DNA of 64,000 nucleotides from an uncultured Methanomassiliicoccus sp. (GTDB taxonomy: Archaea > Thermoplasmatota > Thermoplasmata > Methanomassiliicoccales > Methanomassiliicoccaceae): assembly GCA_944319735.1 (NCBI GenBank), contig CALUEU010000003.1:186001-250000 (forward strand). The letters are read 5' to 3'. Below are positions 53,912 to 63,604 of this stretch, piece after piece. The notes under the pieces are model-generated. The model did not search any database. It was not told the origin of the DNA and saw only the letters and a program-made list of their open reading frames with translations. Each line of letters begins with the position of its first letter. The stretch's first letter is position 1. The position numbers and the translations under genes were made by a program.

Positions 53912-54235
53912 TTACATAAATTCAATTGAATTCTCTTTTACCTTCTTCGCCAGCGATTGAGAGATCATGCCTGTCTCTAACCATGCTGCATTGAACACTG
54001 CCGTTGGTGAAATGCAGGTTGGTGAAATATCTCCTCTGATTTCATTGAAATTAATCCTGCTGTTCTGATAATCTACAATGTCTGTTAATGACAGACATCC
54101 GATGCGTTCCCCATATGCAGCTACTTTTGGACAATCCGTTTCAATGGTTATCTCTACATCTCCATCGGTTCGTTTTGTAGCGGTTATGATATGTGTTTTG
54201 TCACACACTCTCATGTGAGCCTTTACAACTGCCAT
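53912..54235 (-). CDS. Small cysteine-containing conserved protein (DUF6951-like), cotranscribed with the permease
   Basis: This 107-residue paralogue of the 50996-51325 protein shares VCDKTHIITA, IETDCPKVAAYGE and CISPTAVFNAAWLE, so its cysteines align with those of that protein. Start ATG 54235 is preferred: GGAGGT directly abuts the first ATG at 54241 and has a six-base spacing to the second. It lies between the ArsR operator and the permease gene, so it may bind or hand over the permease's substrate; this is inferred from position only. Confidence 0.65.
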   Translation of the reverse strand: MAVVKAHMRVCDKTHIITATKRTDGDVEITIETDCPKVAAYGERIGCLSLTDIVDYQNSRINFNEIRGDISPTCISPTAVFNAAWLETGMISQSLAKKVKENSIEFM

Positions 54236-54263
54236 TTTCATACCTCCAAATGTAGTATGCTAA

Positions 54264-54317
54264 CATATAGATGAATATCAATATGATTATTTATACATAT
54301 TGATAAGCATCTATGTG
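54264..54317. promoter_or_regulatory. Palindromic operator between the ArsR gene and the permease operon
   Basis: ATCAATATG (54277-54285) and CATATTGAT (54296-54304) form a perfect nine-pair dyad around ATTATTTATA. It is extended outside by CATATAGATG (54264-54273) and CATCTATGTG (54308-54317). Over the full 22-base arms 18 positions match. It overlaps TATA-like sequence for both directions, as expected for an ArsR-type repressor site. Confidence 0.7.
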
Positions 54318-54352
54318 AAAACATTAGTTCTGCACATATTTATTGTGAAAAA

Positions 54353-54667
54353 GTGAAAATATCAGAAATGTTTGTTATGAGTGGTATGACACAAAGCGAT
54401 GATATTGAAATGTCCAAGATATTCAAGGCCCTTTCAGATCCGAACAGACTGTCAATATTGAAAATGCTTTCAGAATCTGAGCTTTGTGCCTGTAAGATTC
54501 TGGAGTCATTTGACATAACCCAGCCAACACTGTCGCATCACATGAGGGTCCTGTCTGAATTGGACCTGGTAAGCGTACGGCAGGACGGCAAGTGGTCGTA
54601 TTATTCGCTCAACCCCAAGAGTTTAGATCGGATATCGGAATATATTCATCAATTGACAGGTAATTAA
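54353..54667 (+). CDS. arsR: ArsR-family metalloregulatory repressor
   Basis: This winged-helix repressor is up to 104 residues long. KIFKALSDPNRLSILKML (about 22-39) is the family start; the metal motif ELCACKIL holds Cys45 and Cys47 on the recognition-domain helix, the ELCxC arrangement of As(III)/Sb(III) sensors; TQPTLSHHMRVLSELDLV is the DNA-reading helix region. The first codon may be GTG 54353 or one of the ATGs at 54368, 54377 and 54386. It is divergent from the permease operon across a palindromic operator, so it likely represses both. Confidence 0.9.
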   Translation: MKISEMFVMSGMTQSDDIEMSKIFKALSDPNRLSILKMLSESELCACKILESFDITQPTLSHHMRVLSELDLVSVRQDGKWSYYSLNPKSLDRISEYIHQLTGN

Positions 54668-54897
54668 GCGAAGACTAACACATTTTGACATCAGTTTTGT
54701 TTGGCAGAGTTATATTTTGCAATTTTTTTGCAGTTTTGTTCTAAAATCTTAGAATGTTGGTGTTTTAAAAATATCCAGTGATTTAAAATGGCAGTCTTAG
54801 CAATAAAAAACACTCAAAAAATCATCGTCCTAACAATTGTTCCAGTGAGTAAAATCAGCCAAAGACTATATAGCGTTAATTTCTTTTTCACTCTATC

Positions 54898-56517
54898 ATG
54901 TCCGAATCACATGTGTTCATAACTCTGAAAGATATCAGCAAATCATTCAATGGGTCGTATGTGCTAAAAAATATTAGTGAAGAGATAAGCACAGGAGAAG
55001 TTTTTGGACTCATTGGAAGAAGTGGTGCTGGTAAGTCTGTATTGATCAACATGCTACGAGGAACTCCAGAATATCATCCAGATTCTGGAAGTGTGACATA
55101 TCACGTTGATTATTGTGAAAAGTGCGGAAGAGTGGAATTGCCCGGCACTGGAAAATGCACACTGTGTGGAGGTTCTGTAGAACCGAGGGACATAGACTTT
55201 TGGAATACTGACGACAACGATCCAATTAAAAAGCAGTTGAGAAACCGCATAGCCATCATGCTGCAGAGGACTTTCTCTCTTTTCGGAGACATGACAGTTA
55301 TCGAAAACATCTTTGAAGCCCTGCCTCAGGGAATGGATGAGAACCTGAAAGTCGACAAGGCTCTCAAACTGTTAAAGTCTGTAAGACTGGATCATCGTAT
55401 TACACACATCGCTCGTGATCTGTCCGGCGGTGAAAAGCAGAGGTGTGTTTTGGCAAGACAGCTCGCCAAAGATCCAATCCTGTTTCTGGCAGATGAACCG
55501 ACTGGAACTTTGGATCCGTCGACTGCAGACATGGTCCACAATGTTTTGATTGATGCTGTTAAGAACACAGGCATGACAATGGTGGTAACTTCACACTGGC
55601 CTAAAGCCATTGAAGTTCTTTCAGACCGCGCCATGTGGCTTGACCACGGCGAAGTCAAGATGAAAGGATCGCCGAAGGAAGTCTCAACAGAATTCATGCG
55701 CGGACATGAGATGCATGAAGAAAGCCATGTGCAAGTCGGACAACCTCTCATTAAAATCAATGATGTGAAGCGTTATTATTATTCTTACACCAGAGGTGTT
55801 GTGAAAGCCGTGGACGGGGTGTCACTTGAAGTCAATGAAAAAGAAATCGTGGGCTTAGTGGGACTTTCCGGAGCAGGCAAAACAACTCTCTCGAAAATGA
55901 TCTGCGGACTCCGTGAGCCTTCAGAGGGTAAGATAGAAGTAAGAATCGGAGATGACTGGGTAAACATGGCTGAACCGGGACCAACCGGAAAAGGAAGAGC
56001 CACTCAGTACATTGGAATTCTTCATCAGGAATTCTCCCTCTATCCTTTCGATACAATCCTCCAGAACCTGACTGTATGTATCGGTATCAAGCTCCCTGCA
56101 GAACTGGCCAAAATGAAAGCTATTCAAGTTCTTTTAGGATCAGGATTTGACCGCTCAGATGTAGAAAAGATCCTTTATGCTTATCCAGACAACCTCAGCG
56201 TAGGTGAAAAGCAGAGAGTCGCTCTTGCTCAGGTCCTGATCAGGGAGCCGAACCTGGTCGTCCTTGATGAACCCACAGGTACCATGGATCCAATCACTAA
56301 GAACTCTGTAGCTAAATCCGTTCTCACCGCACGTAAAGAGCTAGGCGAAACATTTCTAATAGTTTCTCACGATATGGACTTTGTAATGAATTGCTGCGAC
56401 CGTGCTGCCATTATGAAAGATGGAAAGATCATTGCAATGGGAGCTCCTAATGATATCGTGGAATATCTGGAAGAAATCGAGTTGAAGGAGAACGAGAACG
56501 GCGGTGCTGAAAATTGA
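54898..56517 (+). CDS. atwA: Methyl-coenzyme M reductase activation component A2 (AtwA)
   Basis: This 539-residue tandem ABC ATPase uses ATP to drive reductive activation of the nickel centre of methyl-coenzyme M reductase. Half 1: Walker A GRSGAGKS at 40-47, a Cys4 insert C73xxC76...C87xxC90, signature [21 protein letters not shown]. Half 2: Walker A GLSGAGKT near 325, signature [21 protein letters not shown]. The Cys4 insert after the first strand is specific to AtwA-type proteins. The stop overlaps the TTG start of mcrC. It is the first gene of the MCR activation cluster. Confidence 0.94.
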   Translation: MSESHVFITLKDISKSFNGSYVLKNISEEISTGEVFGLIGRSGAGKSVLINMLRGTPEYHPDSGSVTYHVDYCEKCGRVELPGTGKCTLCGGSVEPRDIDFWNTDDNDPIKKQLRNRIAIMLQRTFSLFGDMTVIENIFEALPQGMDENLKVDKALKLLKSVRLDHRITHIARDLSGGEKQRCVLARQLAKDPILFLADEPTGTLDPSTADMVHNVLIDAVKNTGMTMVVTSHWPKAIEVLSDRAMWLDHGEVKMKGSPKEVSTEFMRGHEMHEESHVQVGQPLIKINDVKRYYYSYTRGVVKAVDGVSLEVNEKEIVGLVGLSGAGKTTLSKMICGLREPSEGKIEVRIGDDWVNMAEPGPTGKGRATQYIGILHQEFSLYPFDTILQNLTVCIGIKLPAELAKMKAIQVLLGSGFDRSDVEKILYAYPDNLSVGEKQRVALAQVLIREPNLVVLDEPTGTMDPITKNSVAKSVLTARKELGETFLIVSHDMDFVMNCCDRAAIMKDGKIIAMGAPNDIVEYLEEIELKENENGGAEN

Positions 56518-57116
56518 AGGACACCATAGGTAGAAAACTTAGTTTCGTCGAATGCAGGGAATCCCGCGGACTAGGTGTAGGCGGCGGAATGGCCCAGAAA
56601 GCAACAATCTCTGAAAGCGGAAGAGACGTTGTCGCCATAGCGATGGGTCCTGGAAAGCGCCACATAACAAAACCTGTCTGCGAAATCACATTTGCCCTCA
56701 GAGAGGAAGGAATTGATACCAGTGTGCTGGTAGTGAATGCCGGTTCCGGTGTGCCAGCAGATGCACCAGACGTTACCACAAGTTCTATTTTCGGTCTGGA
56801 TCCGATTGAAGTTCAGAGAATCCAGCAGTTTAAGCTCGCAATCATCCACTTGGGGAATGTCAGAAACCATCTGATCTACAAAGCCAGGCTTATTCTCAGA
56901 AATGTCAACATTCCTGCGATCGTGGTCTGTCAGGCCCCTATTGACTTTGAAGACTTTGCATCAATCGGTGTGCAGACAAGACTGGTCATGCCTCCGGAAG
57001 ATAAAATCGACACCAAAGGAAAAATAGTCGACATCGTCAGCGGCGTAGTGAGAGGAACAACCTGCCCGCAGAGCAAGCTTGACGAAATCGTATCAAAAGT
57101 AAGAACTCATCTGTGA
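56514..57116 (+). CDS. mcrC: Methyl-coenzyme M reductase operon protein C-like (McrC)
   Basis: In this 200-residue protein the McrC motifs [36 protein letters not shown] and [12 protein letters not shown] are plain, with NAGSGVP near 75. McrC is a component of the MCR activation complex rather than a catalytic subunit. The TTG start at 56514 overlaps the atwA stop (TTGA) and is preceded by GGTG. McrC is outside any mcrBDGA operon here and placed with atwA and marker genes, matching the biochemical association of these proteins. Confidence 0.92.
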   Translation: MKDTIGRKLSFVECRESRGLGVGGGMAQKATISESGRDVVAIAMGPGKRHITKPVCEITFALREEGIDTSVLVVNAGSGVPADAPDVTTSSIFGLDPIEVQRIQQFKLAIIHLGNVRNHLIYKARLILRNVNIPAIVVCQAPIDFEDFASIGVQTRLVMPPEDKIDTKGKIVDIVSGVVRGTTCPQSKLDEIVSKVRTHL

Positions 57117-57689
57117 TCAGGCGAAGTCAAAGCCCACCAGATGAGTCCAGTATTTTTTATCACTGTATTTTGTAATGTCTCTTAAGTAATCATCAGACAA
57201 AGTCGATATGCTGCCTGATGTGACATTTTTAATTCCTTCCACCTCGTCCAGATAGTTAAATCCCACTTCATTAATCTCAAAATGAACCTCACTCGTGAGC
57301 TTCACTCCTTCGTAAATTACAAAATCATCGGAAAGGAAGTTGGCATCAGGATTTTTTCTCAGAATCTGCTCTTTTCTGAGCGGTGTGACATATTCTCCCA
57401 CAATATTGCCAGAATCATCCATCATCACTACCAGGCCCTCATCAGAAAGCAGCAGATGCTGGTCTCCAACCAACGCGATGGTGACATCTCGCTTAAGAGA
57501 CGCCCAGACGCCGTTGTTAGTGCATTCCAGAAGTCCGCCGCACGCCCCGTTGCTGTCGGCGATGGTCTCTAACCTGAATACCTCACTTCTTACTTTTTCA
57601 TCCATGATCAGGACTTCCACCACGCCTGAGATGGACTGGAGCTTTTCTTTCACCTGGGTTAGAATCTCCTCGCGAGACATGGCCCCCAC
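57117..57689 (-). CDS. Hypothetical protein inside the MCR activation cluster, opposite strand
   Basis: This ~187-190-residue protein is not recognised; MSREEIL at 57680 or the GTG/ATG just upstream are possible starts. It is acidic and predicted mixed alpha/beta (VVEVLIMDEKVRSEV, TIALVGDQHLLLSDEGLVV). Cys in GACGGLLEC may be notable. It has no signal or membrane span. It abuts the mcrC stop and is divergent from mmp3, so it interrupts an otherwise collinear marker cluster. A role tied to methanogenesis is possible by position only. Confidence 0.6.
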   Translation of the reverse strand: MGAMSREEILTQVKEKLQSISGVVEVLIMDEKVRSEVFRLETIADSNGACGGLLECTNNGVWASLKRDVTIALVGDQHLLLSDEGLVVMMDDSGNIVGEYVTPLRKEQILRKNPDANFLSDDFVIYEGVKLTSEVHFEINEVGFNYLDEVEGIKNVTSGSISTLSDDYLRDITKYSDKKYWTHLVGFDFA

Positions 57690-57803
57690 ATTGTTAAACG
57701 AGACTATTAAGAAATTGTTATCAAAAGTAATTTTTTCTTTTGAGATTCTTAGGAATCAGGCAAAAGGATAATAATACTTTCAACCGTTAACCTCACTGAC
57801 CAG

Positions 57804-59414
57804 ATGATAGTCAGCGTGAACGGAGTAAAAAAGGAAGTGCCTCAGGGCGGCAGGATTCGCGACATTCTCGACGGCGAGCCTTATTCCGAAGGCTCCATAA
57901 TGGCAGTCTCGAGGGCCGGGGAAGAAGTTCTCAGTGAGACTGACGAGTATGAAATTGTCACTCAGAAAGGATCATTCAACATCCGCTTGAACGGCACGTT
58001 ATTTGCAGAGAAGTGGAAAGAACTGAAAAGTGCGATAGTCGGAGTCGGGATAAGATGGGGGACCAATAAGATCCTAGCAGTTGGATCATTCCCTTCAGAT
58101 TTACCTGTTGACAGGGAGAGGCACGACTACAAACGCTATGACTGCTTCCTTTCACTGGGCGGATTTGACAACCGCTCAACTTACATGATGATTGCCAAGA
58201 TAGACCACACTGCTGGATACGGTACCAATGACGGAATTTTCGGTAAAGTTACCAAAGGAAGGCACGTGCTGGAGCTCCTTGATGAAGATGATTCTATTCA
58301 GGCCATAAATCCAGTCGTTCTCAATACAATTGAGAAAAATTCGTTTGTCACTCCTGATTTAGACACTCCCTTGGAAGACGGAATGTCTATCGAAACTTAT
58401 GTTCACGTGAAACTCAATAAGAATTCACCAGTGGCATGCGAGCAGTTTCTGGTTGTGACTGAAAATGGAATGATGGAGATAACAGACAAAACTTCCACTT
58501 ACGTTGCCAACTCCACGAGGCTCAACGTTTCTTTGATCAAAGAAGAAACAGCAGTCAGGGATGAAGGCATTGTGACCGTACGCAACGAAGGAAGCGGCGC
58601 CGGCAGAATTTACTTCTACAATTCTAAGAGGCAGTTGTCTCCCAATCATACAGTGATCGGAACAATTACCACAGGATCTGAGCTGCTGCGTCTGTCTCCC
58701 AGAGGTTCAAAAGTAACGATCAGGTCGACTCCGCAGCGCATTATGACTATCGGCATGACTCAGAAAGATGCAGCCGAGTTCCTTAAAAGTCTGGGCATCA
58801 CACAATCAAGAACAGGCTTGGAAAGTGACGACTCCATCGTAGTGGAGCAGGAACCGGAACTCACTATGGAAATTACAGATGAGGTGGAGACCTTCGGACG
58901 CCAGAAGGAGCTGATTGCCGTCTGGGAACTCAACGACAGGGACTCTCCGAAAACTACCAGCTACATCAGAAGGCTGACCGGGCTGGATTACAAAAAGGTC
59001 GGTACTCTCAAGGTGTTCTTTACATTCCCAGGAATGCCGATGGTGACGTTTGAAGGAAATGTTTCACAGGCATCAACTCTTCTGCCTGAAGCCACTTTTA
59101 AAGATATGAGCAAGAAGGGAGAAATCGGAGTCACCAACATGTCTCGTCCGGGAAAGGGAACTATCGGCATAAGGCTTGAAGAGAGCAGTGAATTCGGCCC
59201 GACAGGTGAAGAAAAGTACGGTACGAATGATGCTGGAGTCATGATATCTGACTTGGAGACTTTCCTCAAAGATCTCAGAGACGGCGACCTTGTTTACATC
59301 AGGGAATTTGAATCTGGAGATGAGAAAGCAGAACACAAAGCCGGGGACTTGAAAATTGATGAAGAGGAGTTCAATTTCGTATCTCACAAGCCTCCAGCAG
59401 GTCCGTTTGTTTGA
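57804..59414 (+). CDS. mmp3: Methanogenesis marker protein 3
   Basis: In this 536-residue protein the N-terminal ~60 residues resemble a ThiS/ubiquitin-like domain (MIVSVNGVKKEVPQGGRI). A cyclophilin-like central region and the motif YFYNSKRQLSPNHTVIG near 275 follow, as does FGPTGEEKYGTNDAG near 480. The protein is restricted to methanogens and related archaea; it is reported to be part of the MCR activation assembly. It is separated from mcrC by the antisense hypothetical gene and overlaps the upstream frame of mmp6 by a few bases. Confidence 0.9.
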   Translation: MIVSVNGVKKEVPQGGRIRDILDGEPYSEGSIMAVSRAGEEVLSETDEYEIVTQKGSFNIRLNGTLFAEKWKELKSAIVGVGIRWGTNKILAVGSFPSDLPVDRERHDYKRYDCFLSLGGFDNRSTYMMIAKIDHTAGYGTNDGIFGKVTKGRHVLELLDEDDSIQAINPVVLNTIEKNSFVTPDLDTPLEDGMSIETYVHVKLNKNSPVACEQFLVVTENGMMEITDKTSTYVANSTRLNVSLIKEETAVRDEGIVTVRNEGSGAGRIYFYNSKRQLSPNHTVIGTITTGSELLRLSPRGSKVTIRSTPQRIMTIGMTQKDAAEFLKSLGITQSRTGLESDDSIVVEQEPELTMEITDEVETFGRQKELIAVWELNDRDSPKTTSYIRRLTGLDYKKVGTLKVFFTFPGMPMVTFEGNVSQASTLLPEATFKDMSKKGEIGVTNMSRPGKGTIGIRLEESSEFGPTGEEKYGTNDAGVMISDLETFLKDLRDGDLVYIREFESGDEKAEHKAGDLKIDEEEFNFVSHKPPAGPFV

Positions 59415-59425
59415 GGTGTAGATAT

Positions 59426-59851
59426 ATGCAAGATACTACTGAGACAAGAATGATTATGATCTCTCCGACTTCTGATATCACACCAGATCAGTTGGTCAGA
59501 TTTGTTCACAGCCTTGGGCTGGGGCTGGGTGTCAAAGAGACATGCTATGGAATTAACATTCAGGGACCTGTAGAGAATGTGAAAAAGGCCTTCAAAGAAG
59601 TCAGGAATCTCGATCCCAATAGGATATTTTCCAAAGTCCGCGCCTTTCCCATCGGGGACGAGCGCAGATGCAGGGCCCACCACGGTTCGAGACCTGGTTA
59701 TCCACAGCTTGAAAAGGAGTGGAGCGACCTCCCTAAGATGGACCATGCTCTGACTGCCATGGAAGCGGGGGAACCTGTACCTGTTAAGAAAAAACCGCAG
59801 CCAATTTCGATAGAACGTTTCAAAGAAATCATAGATGAGGTGTCCCAATGA
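59426..59851 (+). CDS. mmp6: Methanogenesis marker protein 6
   Basis: This 141-residue protein has the family core RIFSKVRAFPIGDERRCRAHHG near residue 70-90, the diagnostic stretch of marker 6. Function unknown. Start ATG 59426 has GAGGTG eight bases upstream, which is better than the TTG at 59411. It overlaps mmp5 by 4 bases, so it is translationally coupled. Confidence 0.88.
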   Translation: MQDTTETRMIMISPTSDITPDQLVRFVHSLGLGLGVKETCYGINIQGPVENVKKAFKEVRNLDPNRIFSKVRAFPIGDERRCRAHHGSRPGYPQLEKEWSDLPKMDHALTAMEAGEPVPVKKKPQPISIERFKEIIDEVSQ

Positions 59852-60288
59852 AAGTCTTCATGGTACCATTAAACAGCTTGATATTGTACGATTTAATAGA
59901 GCGCTTTGGCCATGAGCCATTGTCATTGATGTCAGAGATGAGAGACAGAGTAGTCAACGCGGAGATTGAGGCTCCGCCGCTGAATCTTACACCTGAAGAC
60001 GTTAAAGTTGGACTCAACTATGCCGGTATTGAGATTCCATCTGGAATCCGCGGACGTATGTCTATCTGGGGACCGCTGCTTGATAAGGCTGAAGCAGCGA
60101 TAATCATGCATGACATGCCTTACACTTATGGCTGCGTCGGCTGCCACAGGTCAAATACATTGTTAAACCACATGGTGAGGAAGAAAGACATTCCTCTGCT
60201 GGAAGTACACTACCCCAATGATGACGATGAGGCCAAGATCTTAGTTGCCCGCGTCAAGGCATTTTTGGAGGGATTAAATGGCAATTAA
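59848..60288 (+). CDS. mmp5: Methanogenesis marker protein 5
   Basis: In this 146-residue protein the [16 protein letters not shown] segment near residue 92 has the CxxC pair typical of marker 5, and [22 protein letters not shown] is the family start. A metal or cluster ligand role for the two Cys is plausible. It overlaps both neighbours (mmp6 and mmp15). Confidence 0.88.
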   Translation: MKVFMVPLNSLILYDLIERFGHEPLSLMSEMRDRVVNAEIEAPPLNLTPEDVKVGLNYAGIEIPSGIRGRMSIWGPLLDKAEAAIIMHDMPYTYGCVGCHRSNTLLNHMVRKKDIPLLEVHYPNDDDEAKILVARVKAFLEGLNGN

Positions 60289-61510
60289 AATAGCACAGCT
60301 ATCATGCGGAACTGAGTACTCCGGAGTACAGTCTGAGATTGAACATGCCGCCCAGACAGTAGGCGGAAAAATGGTGTACCCGGATGTAGCCTATGATGAC
60401 ATTGCCGCAGCAGTGGATGAGTTCGGCTTTGATCCCGCATCACCGCAGCTGAAACTGATGATTGCCAGAGCCAAAGCATTGGCAGACGGCCATTATGATG
60501 CAGACGCAGTGTTCATTTCCTCATGCTTCAGGTGCGCTGAAGGCGCATTGGTGAGAAATGAGGTCAGAAAGTATATTCAGGAGCACACCAGGCTGCCTGT
60601 CGTTACTTATTCATTTACTGAAAGAATGAAATCCGCCCAGCTTCTGACGAGAATGGAAGCGTTAGTTACCATTGTAGAGAAAAAGGAACTGTTAGCCAGG
60701 GAAAGGCAGGTCGGACTGACAGCTGGTATCGACTCTGGTTCCTCTACCACCAAGGCAATGATCATTCAGGACAACAAAATCATCGGCAAGGCATGGATGC
60801 CTACTGGAGAGGTGTTCGGCACGGCCATGGAAGTTCTCAACAAAGCCATGGAGGAAGCAGGAGTCAGGCAGGAACAGCTTGAAGGCATAGGCGTAACAGG
60901 ATACGGACGTTTCCTCATCGGCAAGAAGCTGAATGCAAACCTGATTCAGGAAGAGCTTACAGTCAACTCAAAAGGGGCTGTATGGCTGGCAGATCGTCAG
61001 AAGGGAGAAGCAACTATCATCGACATTGGTGGAATGGATAACAAGGCCATTACTGTAAGGGACGGCATTCCAGACAACTTCACCATGGGTGGAATCTGCG
61101 CAGGAGCATCCGGCAGGTTCATGGAAATGGTGTCCAAGCGTTTAAGGGTAGACATAAATGACTTAGGAGCTCTGGCTGACAAGGGAGATTGGAGAAAAGT
61201 CAACATGAACTCTTACTGTTCCATTTTCGGTATTCAGGACTTAGTCACTTCTCTGGCTGCCGGAAATACAGTGGAAGATGTAGCAGCCGCAGCATGTCAC
61301 TCCGTAGCCGAACAGGTTTATGAGCAGCAGCTGCAGGAAATAGATGTCAGACAGCCTATCATTCAGGTAGGAGGAACATCACTGATCAGCGGCCTTGTGA
61401 CAGCTGTGGGCGACATGGTCGGAAGCCATCCGATTATTCCGCCTAACTCCCAGTATATCGGGGCAGCCGGCGCAGGGCTTCTTGCTTCTGGTTTCTTAGA
61501 GGGTATCTGA
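60278..61510 (+). CDS. mmp15: Methanogenesis marker protein 15 (BcrAD/BadFG-like ATPase)
   Basis: This 410-residue protein is related to 2-hydroxyacyl-CoA dehydratase activators. ASKHA phosphate motifs are present: [16 protein letters not shown] near 150, [11 protein letters not shown] near 210, [13 protein letters not shown] near 245. The activator cluster motif [14 protein letters not shown] near 273 and [14 protein letters not shown] near 308 supply Cys ligands for a bridging [4Fe-4S]. It probably uses ATP to deliver low-potential electrons, which fits MCR activation. GGAGG precedes the start; it overlaps mmp5 and mmp17. Confidence 0.93.
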   Translation: MAIKIAQLSCGTEYSGVQSEIEHAAQTVGGKMVYPDVAYDDIAAAVDEFGFDPASPQLKLMIARAKALADGHYDADAVFISSCFRCAEGALVRNEVRKYIQEHTRLPVVTYSFTERMKSAQLLTRMEALVTIVEKKELLARERQVGLTAGIDSGSSTTKAMIIQDNKIIGKAWMPTGEVFGTAMEVLNKAMEEAGVRQEQLEGIGVTGYGRFLIGKKLNANLIQEELTVNSKGAVWLADRQKGEATIIDIGGMDNKAITVRDGIPDNFTMGGICAGASGRFMEMVSKRLRVDINDLGALADKGDWRKVNMNSYCSIFGIQDLVTSLAAGNTVEDVAAAACHSVAEQVYEQQLQEIDVRQPIIQVGGTSLISGLVTAVGDMVGSHPIIPPNSQYIGAAGAGLLASGFLEGI

Positions 61511-62064
61511 TGGCAGAAGGCGAAGATTTTGCATTCAAGAACTTTGACACGATCTTTCGTCAGACCCTGAAAGATCTGGGCATAAGCCGGGCAGTCAAAT
61601 CTTTCAACATCATCTCAAAAATTGATGAGCCTTATTTCATAATCTCACTCAAGATGGGAAAAGCCAGATCTGCGATTCATATCTCCGACATGGCTCAGGT
61701 TGATGACAGCCCTCAGGGAGTGCAGATTACTATCACAGATGAAGAGTGGGCTCCGGCCCTGCTGACAAAATTGTGGCAGGTTTACAGTAAAGAGAGGGTT
61801 AAACAGCTGACCAGGTTTGAGATAACAATCCACGATGCCAAAGCTTCTGACGTCGCACCGATGCAGCTCGATCCCGGAGAAGAGCTGAAAACTCTGCTTC
61901 TTGATGCCATCTGGAGGGTATTCCCTGAAGGATTCAAGGTCAGATACAACATCGTAGATGATGAAGTCATGACGATAGTCGGCACAGAGCACGATATGGA
62001 AGATGCATGGCTGGAGACTGCTCGCAAGGTTCACGAGCTTACCAGAGATGTGGAGGCCGAGTGA
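61510..62064 (+). CDS. mmp17: Methanogenesis marker protein 17
   Basis: In this 184-residue protein, DEEWAPALLTKLWQVYSKERV near 80 and MQLDPGEELKTLLLDAIWRVFPEGF near 118-142 are the conserved blocks. It has no cysteine clusters and no membrane span. Reported with McrC and markers 3 and 7 in purified MCR activation fractions of Methanothermobacter. It shares one base with the mmp15 stop and is followed at once by mmp7. Confidence 0.9.
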   Translation: MAEGEDFAFKNFDTIFRQTLKDLGISRAVKSFNIISKIDEPYFIISLKMGKARSAIHISDMAQVDDSPQGVQITITDEEWAPALLTKLWQVYSKERVKQLTRFEITIHDAKASDVAPMQLDPGEELKTLLLDAIWRVFPEGFKVRYNIVDDEVMTIVGTEHDMEDAWLETARKVHELTRDVEAE

Positions 62065-62065
62065 A

Positions 62066-62995
62066 ATGTATGAAGTTCTGATGTATGACGGCGGAGTTTA
62101 CAAAATCAACGAGCTCTATGAGCTGATTGAGGATGTCGGCGGATTCGTCATTCAGAAAACAAAGATTCAGGTGCAGATCGTCGTCACGATGGCTGTTCCA
62201 GAAGAAGAGCATGCAGTTATCGAGGAGAAAACGGCAGAACTCGGAGGAAAATTATCATCTGTTCCTCTTGCAGGAACAGAAATCGCCGTAGTCGCGCCTA
62301 CCTTAGGCAGGCACCACATGCCTCACCCCACATGCGATATTGCTGAGCAGCTGAGAAGGCTGGGAGCAATAACAGTCGTAATGGGTCTGGCCAGAGGAAG
62401 GGGCAGAAGGTCGTCGCAGATTTTAGCCGACGAACGCCGCCTTGTCGAAGAGTATGATGCTGCCGTGTTCGTGCTGGGAAACTTCAAAGACTGTATTATC
62501 AACCATAAGACAAAGCTCTTTGAGGAGCTGGAAATTCCTGTAGCTGTGGTCTGCGGTCCGGAAGTGCAGGATCTTCCCTGCGAGGCTGTGGTCTGCGGAG
62601 TGGGCCGCAAGGTGGAAAGGATGAGACGCGAAGAAGAAATTCTCAAACTGCAGGAAGCTTCGGAAGCGATAGAGAAGATCATCCACAACAAGCGTGCCGA
62701 GTTAGACGAGGATCCGTTATTCATTCATCCTGCTGAAATCAAAAGCAGACTGGATGAGCTTGAACCGATTAAAGAGTGTCTCCGTCCGGCTCCGGTTGTG
62801 CTGCACCTCGACGGCCTGAGGGTAAAGATCCCCTACGAGGAATGGAAAGACACTATTGCTGACATTGAAGTTTACGGGCACCGCCTGGGCGATGTAGCTG
62901 AAATTTCCGAATCCAGTCTGGGAGGCAGCATTCTCATAAAAATCAAAACAACTTCAGAAGTGAATGATGAAGACAGGAAGTCTTCATCTTCCTGA
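62066..62995 (+). CDS. mmp7: Methanogenesis marker protein 7
   Basis: In this 309-residue protein, landmarks are MYEVLMYDGGVYKINELYEL, APTLGRHHMPHPTCDIAEQL and GLARGRGRRSSQILADERRLV near 115-135. ATG 62066 with GGAGG upstream is the start; the longer frame begins inside mmp17. Cys residues near 90 and 160-185 (VVCGPEVQDLPCEAVVCG) could bind a cluster; known relatives are part of the electron-delivery core of the MCR activation complex. It is the last gene of the marker run. Confidence 0.92.
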   Translation: MYEVLMYDGGVYKINELYELIEDVGGFVIQKTKIQVQIVVTMAVPEEEHAVIEEKTAELGGKLSSVPLAGTEIAVVAPTLGRHHMPHPTCDIAEQLRRLGAITVVMGLARGRGRRSSQILADERRLVEEYDAAVFVLGNFKDCIINHKTKLFEELEIPVAVVCGPEVQDLPCEAVVCGVGRKVERMRREEEILKLQEASEAIEKIIHNKRAELDEDPLFIHPAEIKSRLDELEPIKECLRPAPVVLHLDGLRVKIPYEEWKDTIADIEVYGHRLGDVAEISESSLGGSILIKIKTTSEVNDEDRKSSSS

Positions 62996-63046
62996 TCATT
63001 TTTATCTTATGCAAGGTTATTTCTCTAGCAAAATCAATCACTGCTT

Positions 63047-63604
63047 ATGAAAGTCGTAGGTGTTAGCTGCAGCCCTAGAAAAGGGGGAAACTCAGAGATC
63101 CTTGTTTCTGAAGCATTGAAAGGCTCTGAGGCAAAGGGTGCTGAAACTGTTTTTATTAGCTTAGCCGGGAAGAATATTAAGGGCTGCAATGCCTGTCCAA
63201 AGTGCGGAGCTTCTGGAAAATGCATTATCGATGATGACATGCAGGAGATATATCCAATTCTGGAAAGTGCTGACGCAATCATCGTGGCATCTCCGGTATA
63301 CTTTGGAATGTATAATGCACAGACCAAGGCATTTTTAGACCGCAATTACTACCTTTTAAAATCAGGCGGTAAGCTGGCAGGCAAAGTCGGTGGAGTCATC
63401 ACGGTCGGAGGACGCTCAGGACATGACTTTACCGCCGTGGCAATGATGGAGGCGTTAACGCTTTATGGCATGTATCTGCCGCCGAATGCTTTCGCAGAGT
63501 CAATGTCCAGAGAACTTGGAGCCGCTGCAACAGAAGAAAAAGCTCTGGCTGCTGCCAAAGCACTTGGAGAGAGGGTAGCAGGTTTAGCTGCTAAACTGAA
63601 GTAA
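63047..63604 (+). CDS. Iron-sulfur flavoprotein / NAD(P)H-dependent FMN reductase-like protein
   Basis: This 185-residue flavodoxin-fold protein has the FMN-phosphate loop SCSPRKGGNSEIL (about 7-19), the compact cluster motif C47-x2-C50-x2-C53-x5-C59 (CNACPKCGASGKC) of Isf-type proteins, and ASPVYFGMYNAQTKAFLDR near 85. Such proteins accept electrons from ferredoxin or NAD(P)H. It starts 52 bp after mmp7 on the same strand, so it could serve the MCR activation machinery. Its stop overlaps the next start (TAATG). Confidence 0.87.
   Translation: MKVVGVSCSPRKGGNSEILVSEALKGSEAKGAETVFISLAGKNIKGCNACPKCGASGKCIIDDDMQEIYPILESADAIIVASPVYFGMYNAQTKAFLDRNYYLLKSGGKLAGKVGGVITVGGRSGHDFTAVAMMEALTLYGMYLPPNAFAESMSRELGAAATEEKALAAAKALGERVAGLAAKLK

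Noticed and set aside
54828-54850. Half origin-box match TTCCAGTGAGTAAAAT upstream of atwA
   Set aside because: Only one arm of the dyad is present and there is no accompanying repeat or G-rich block.
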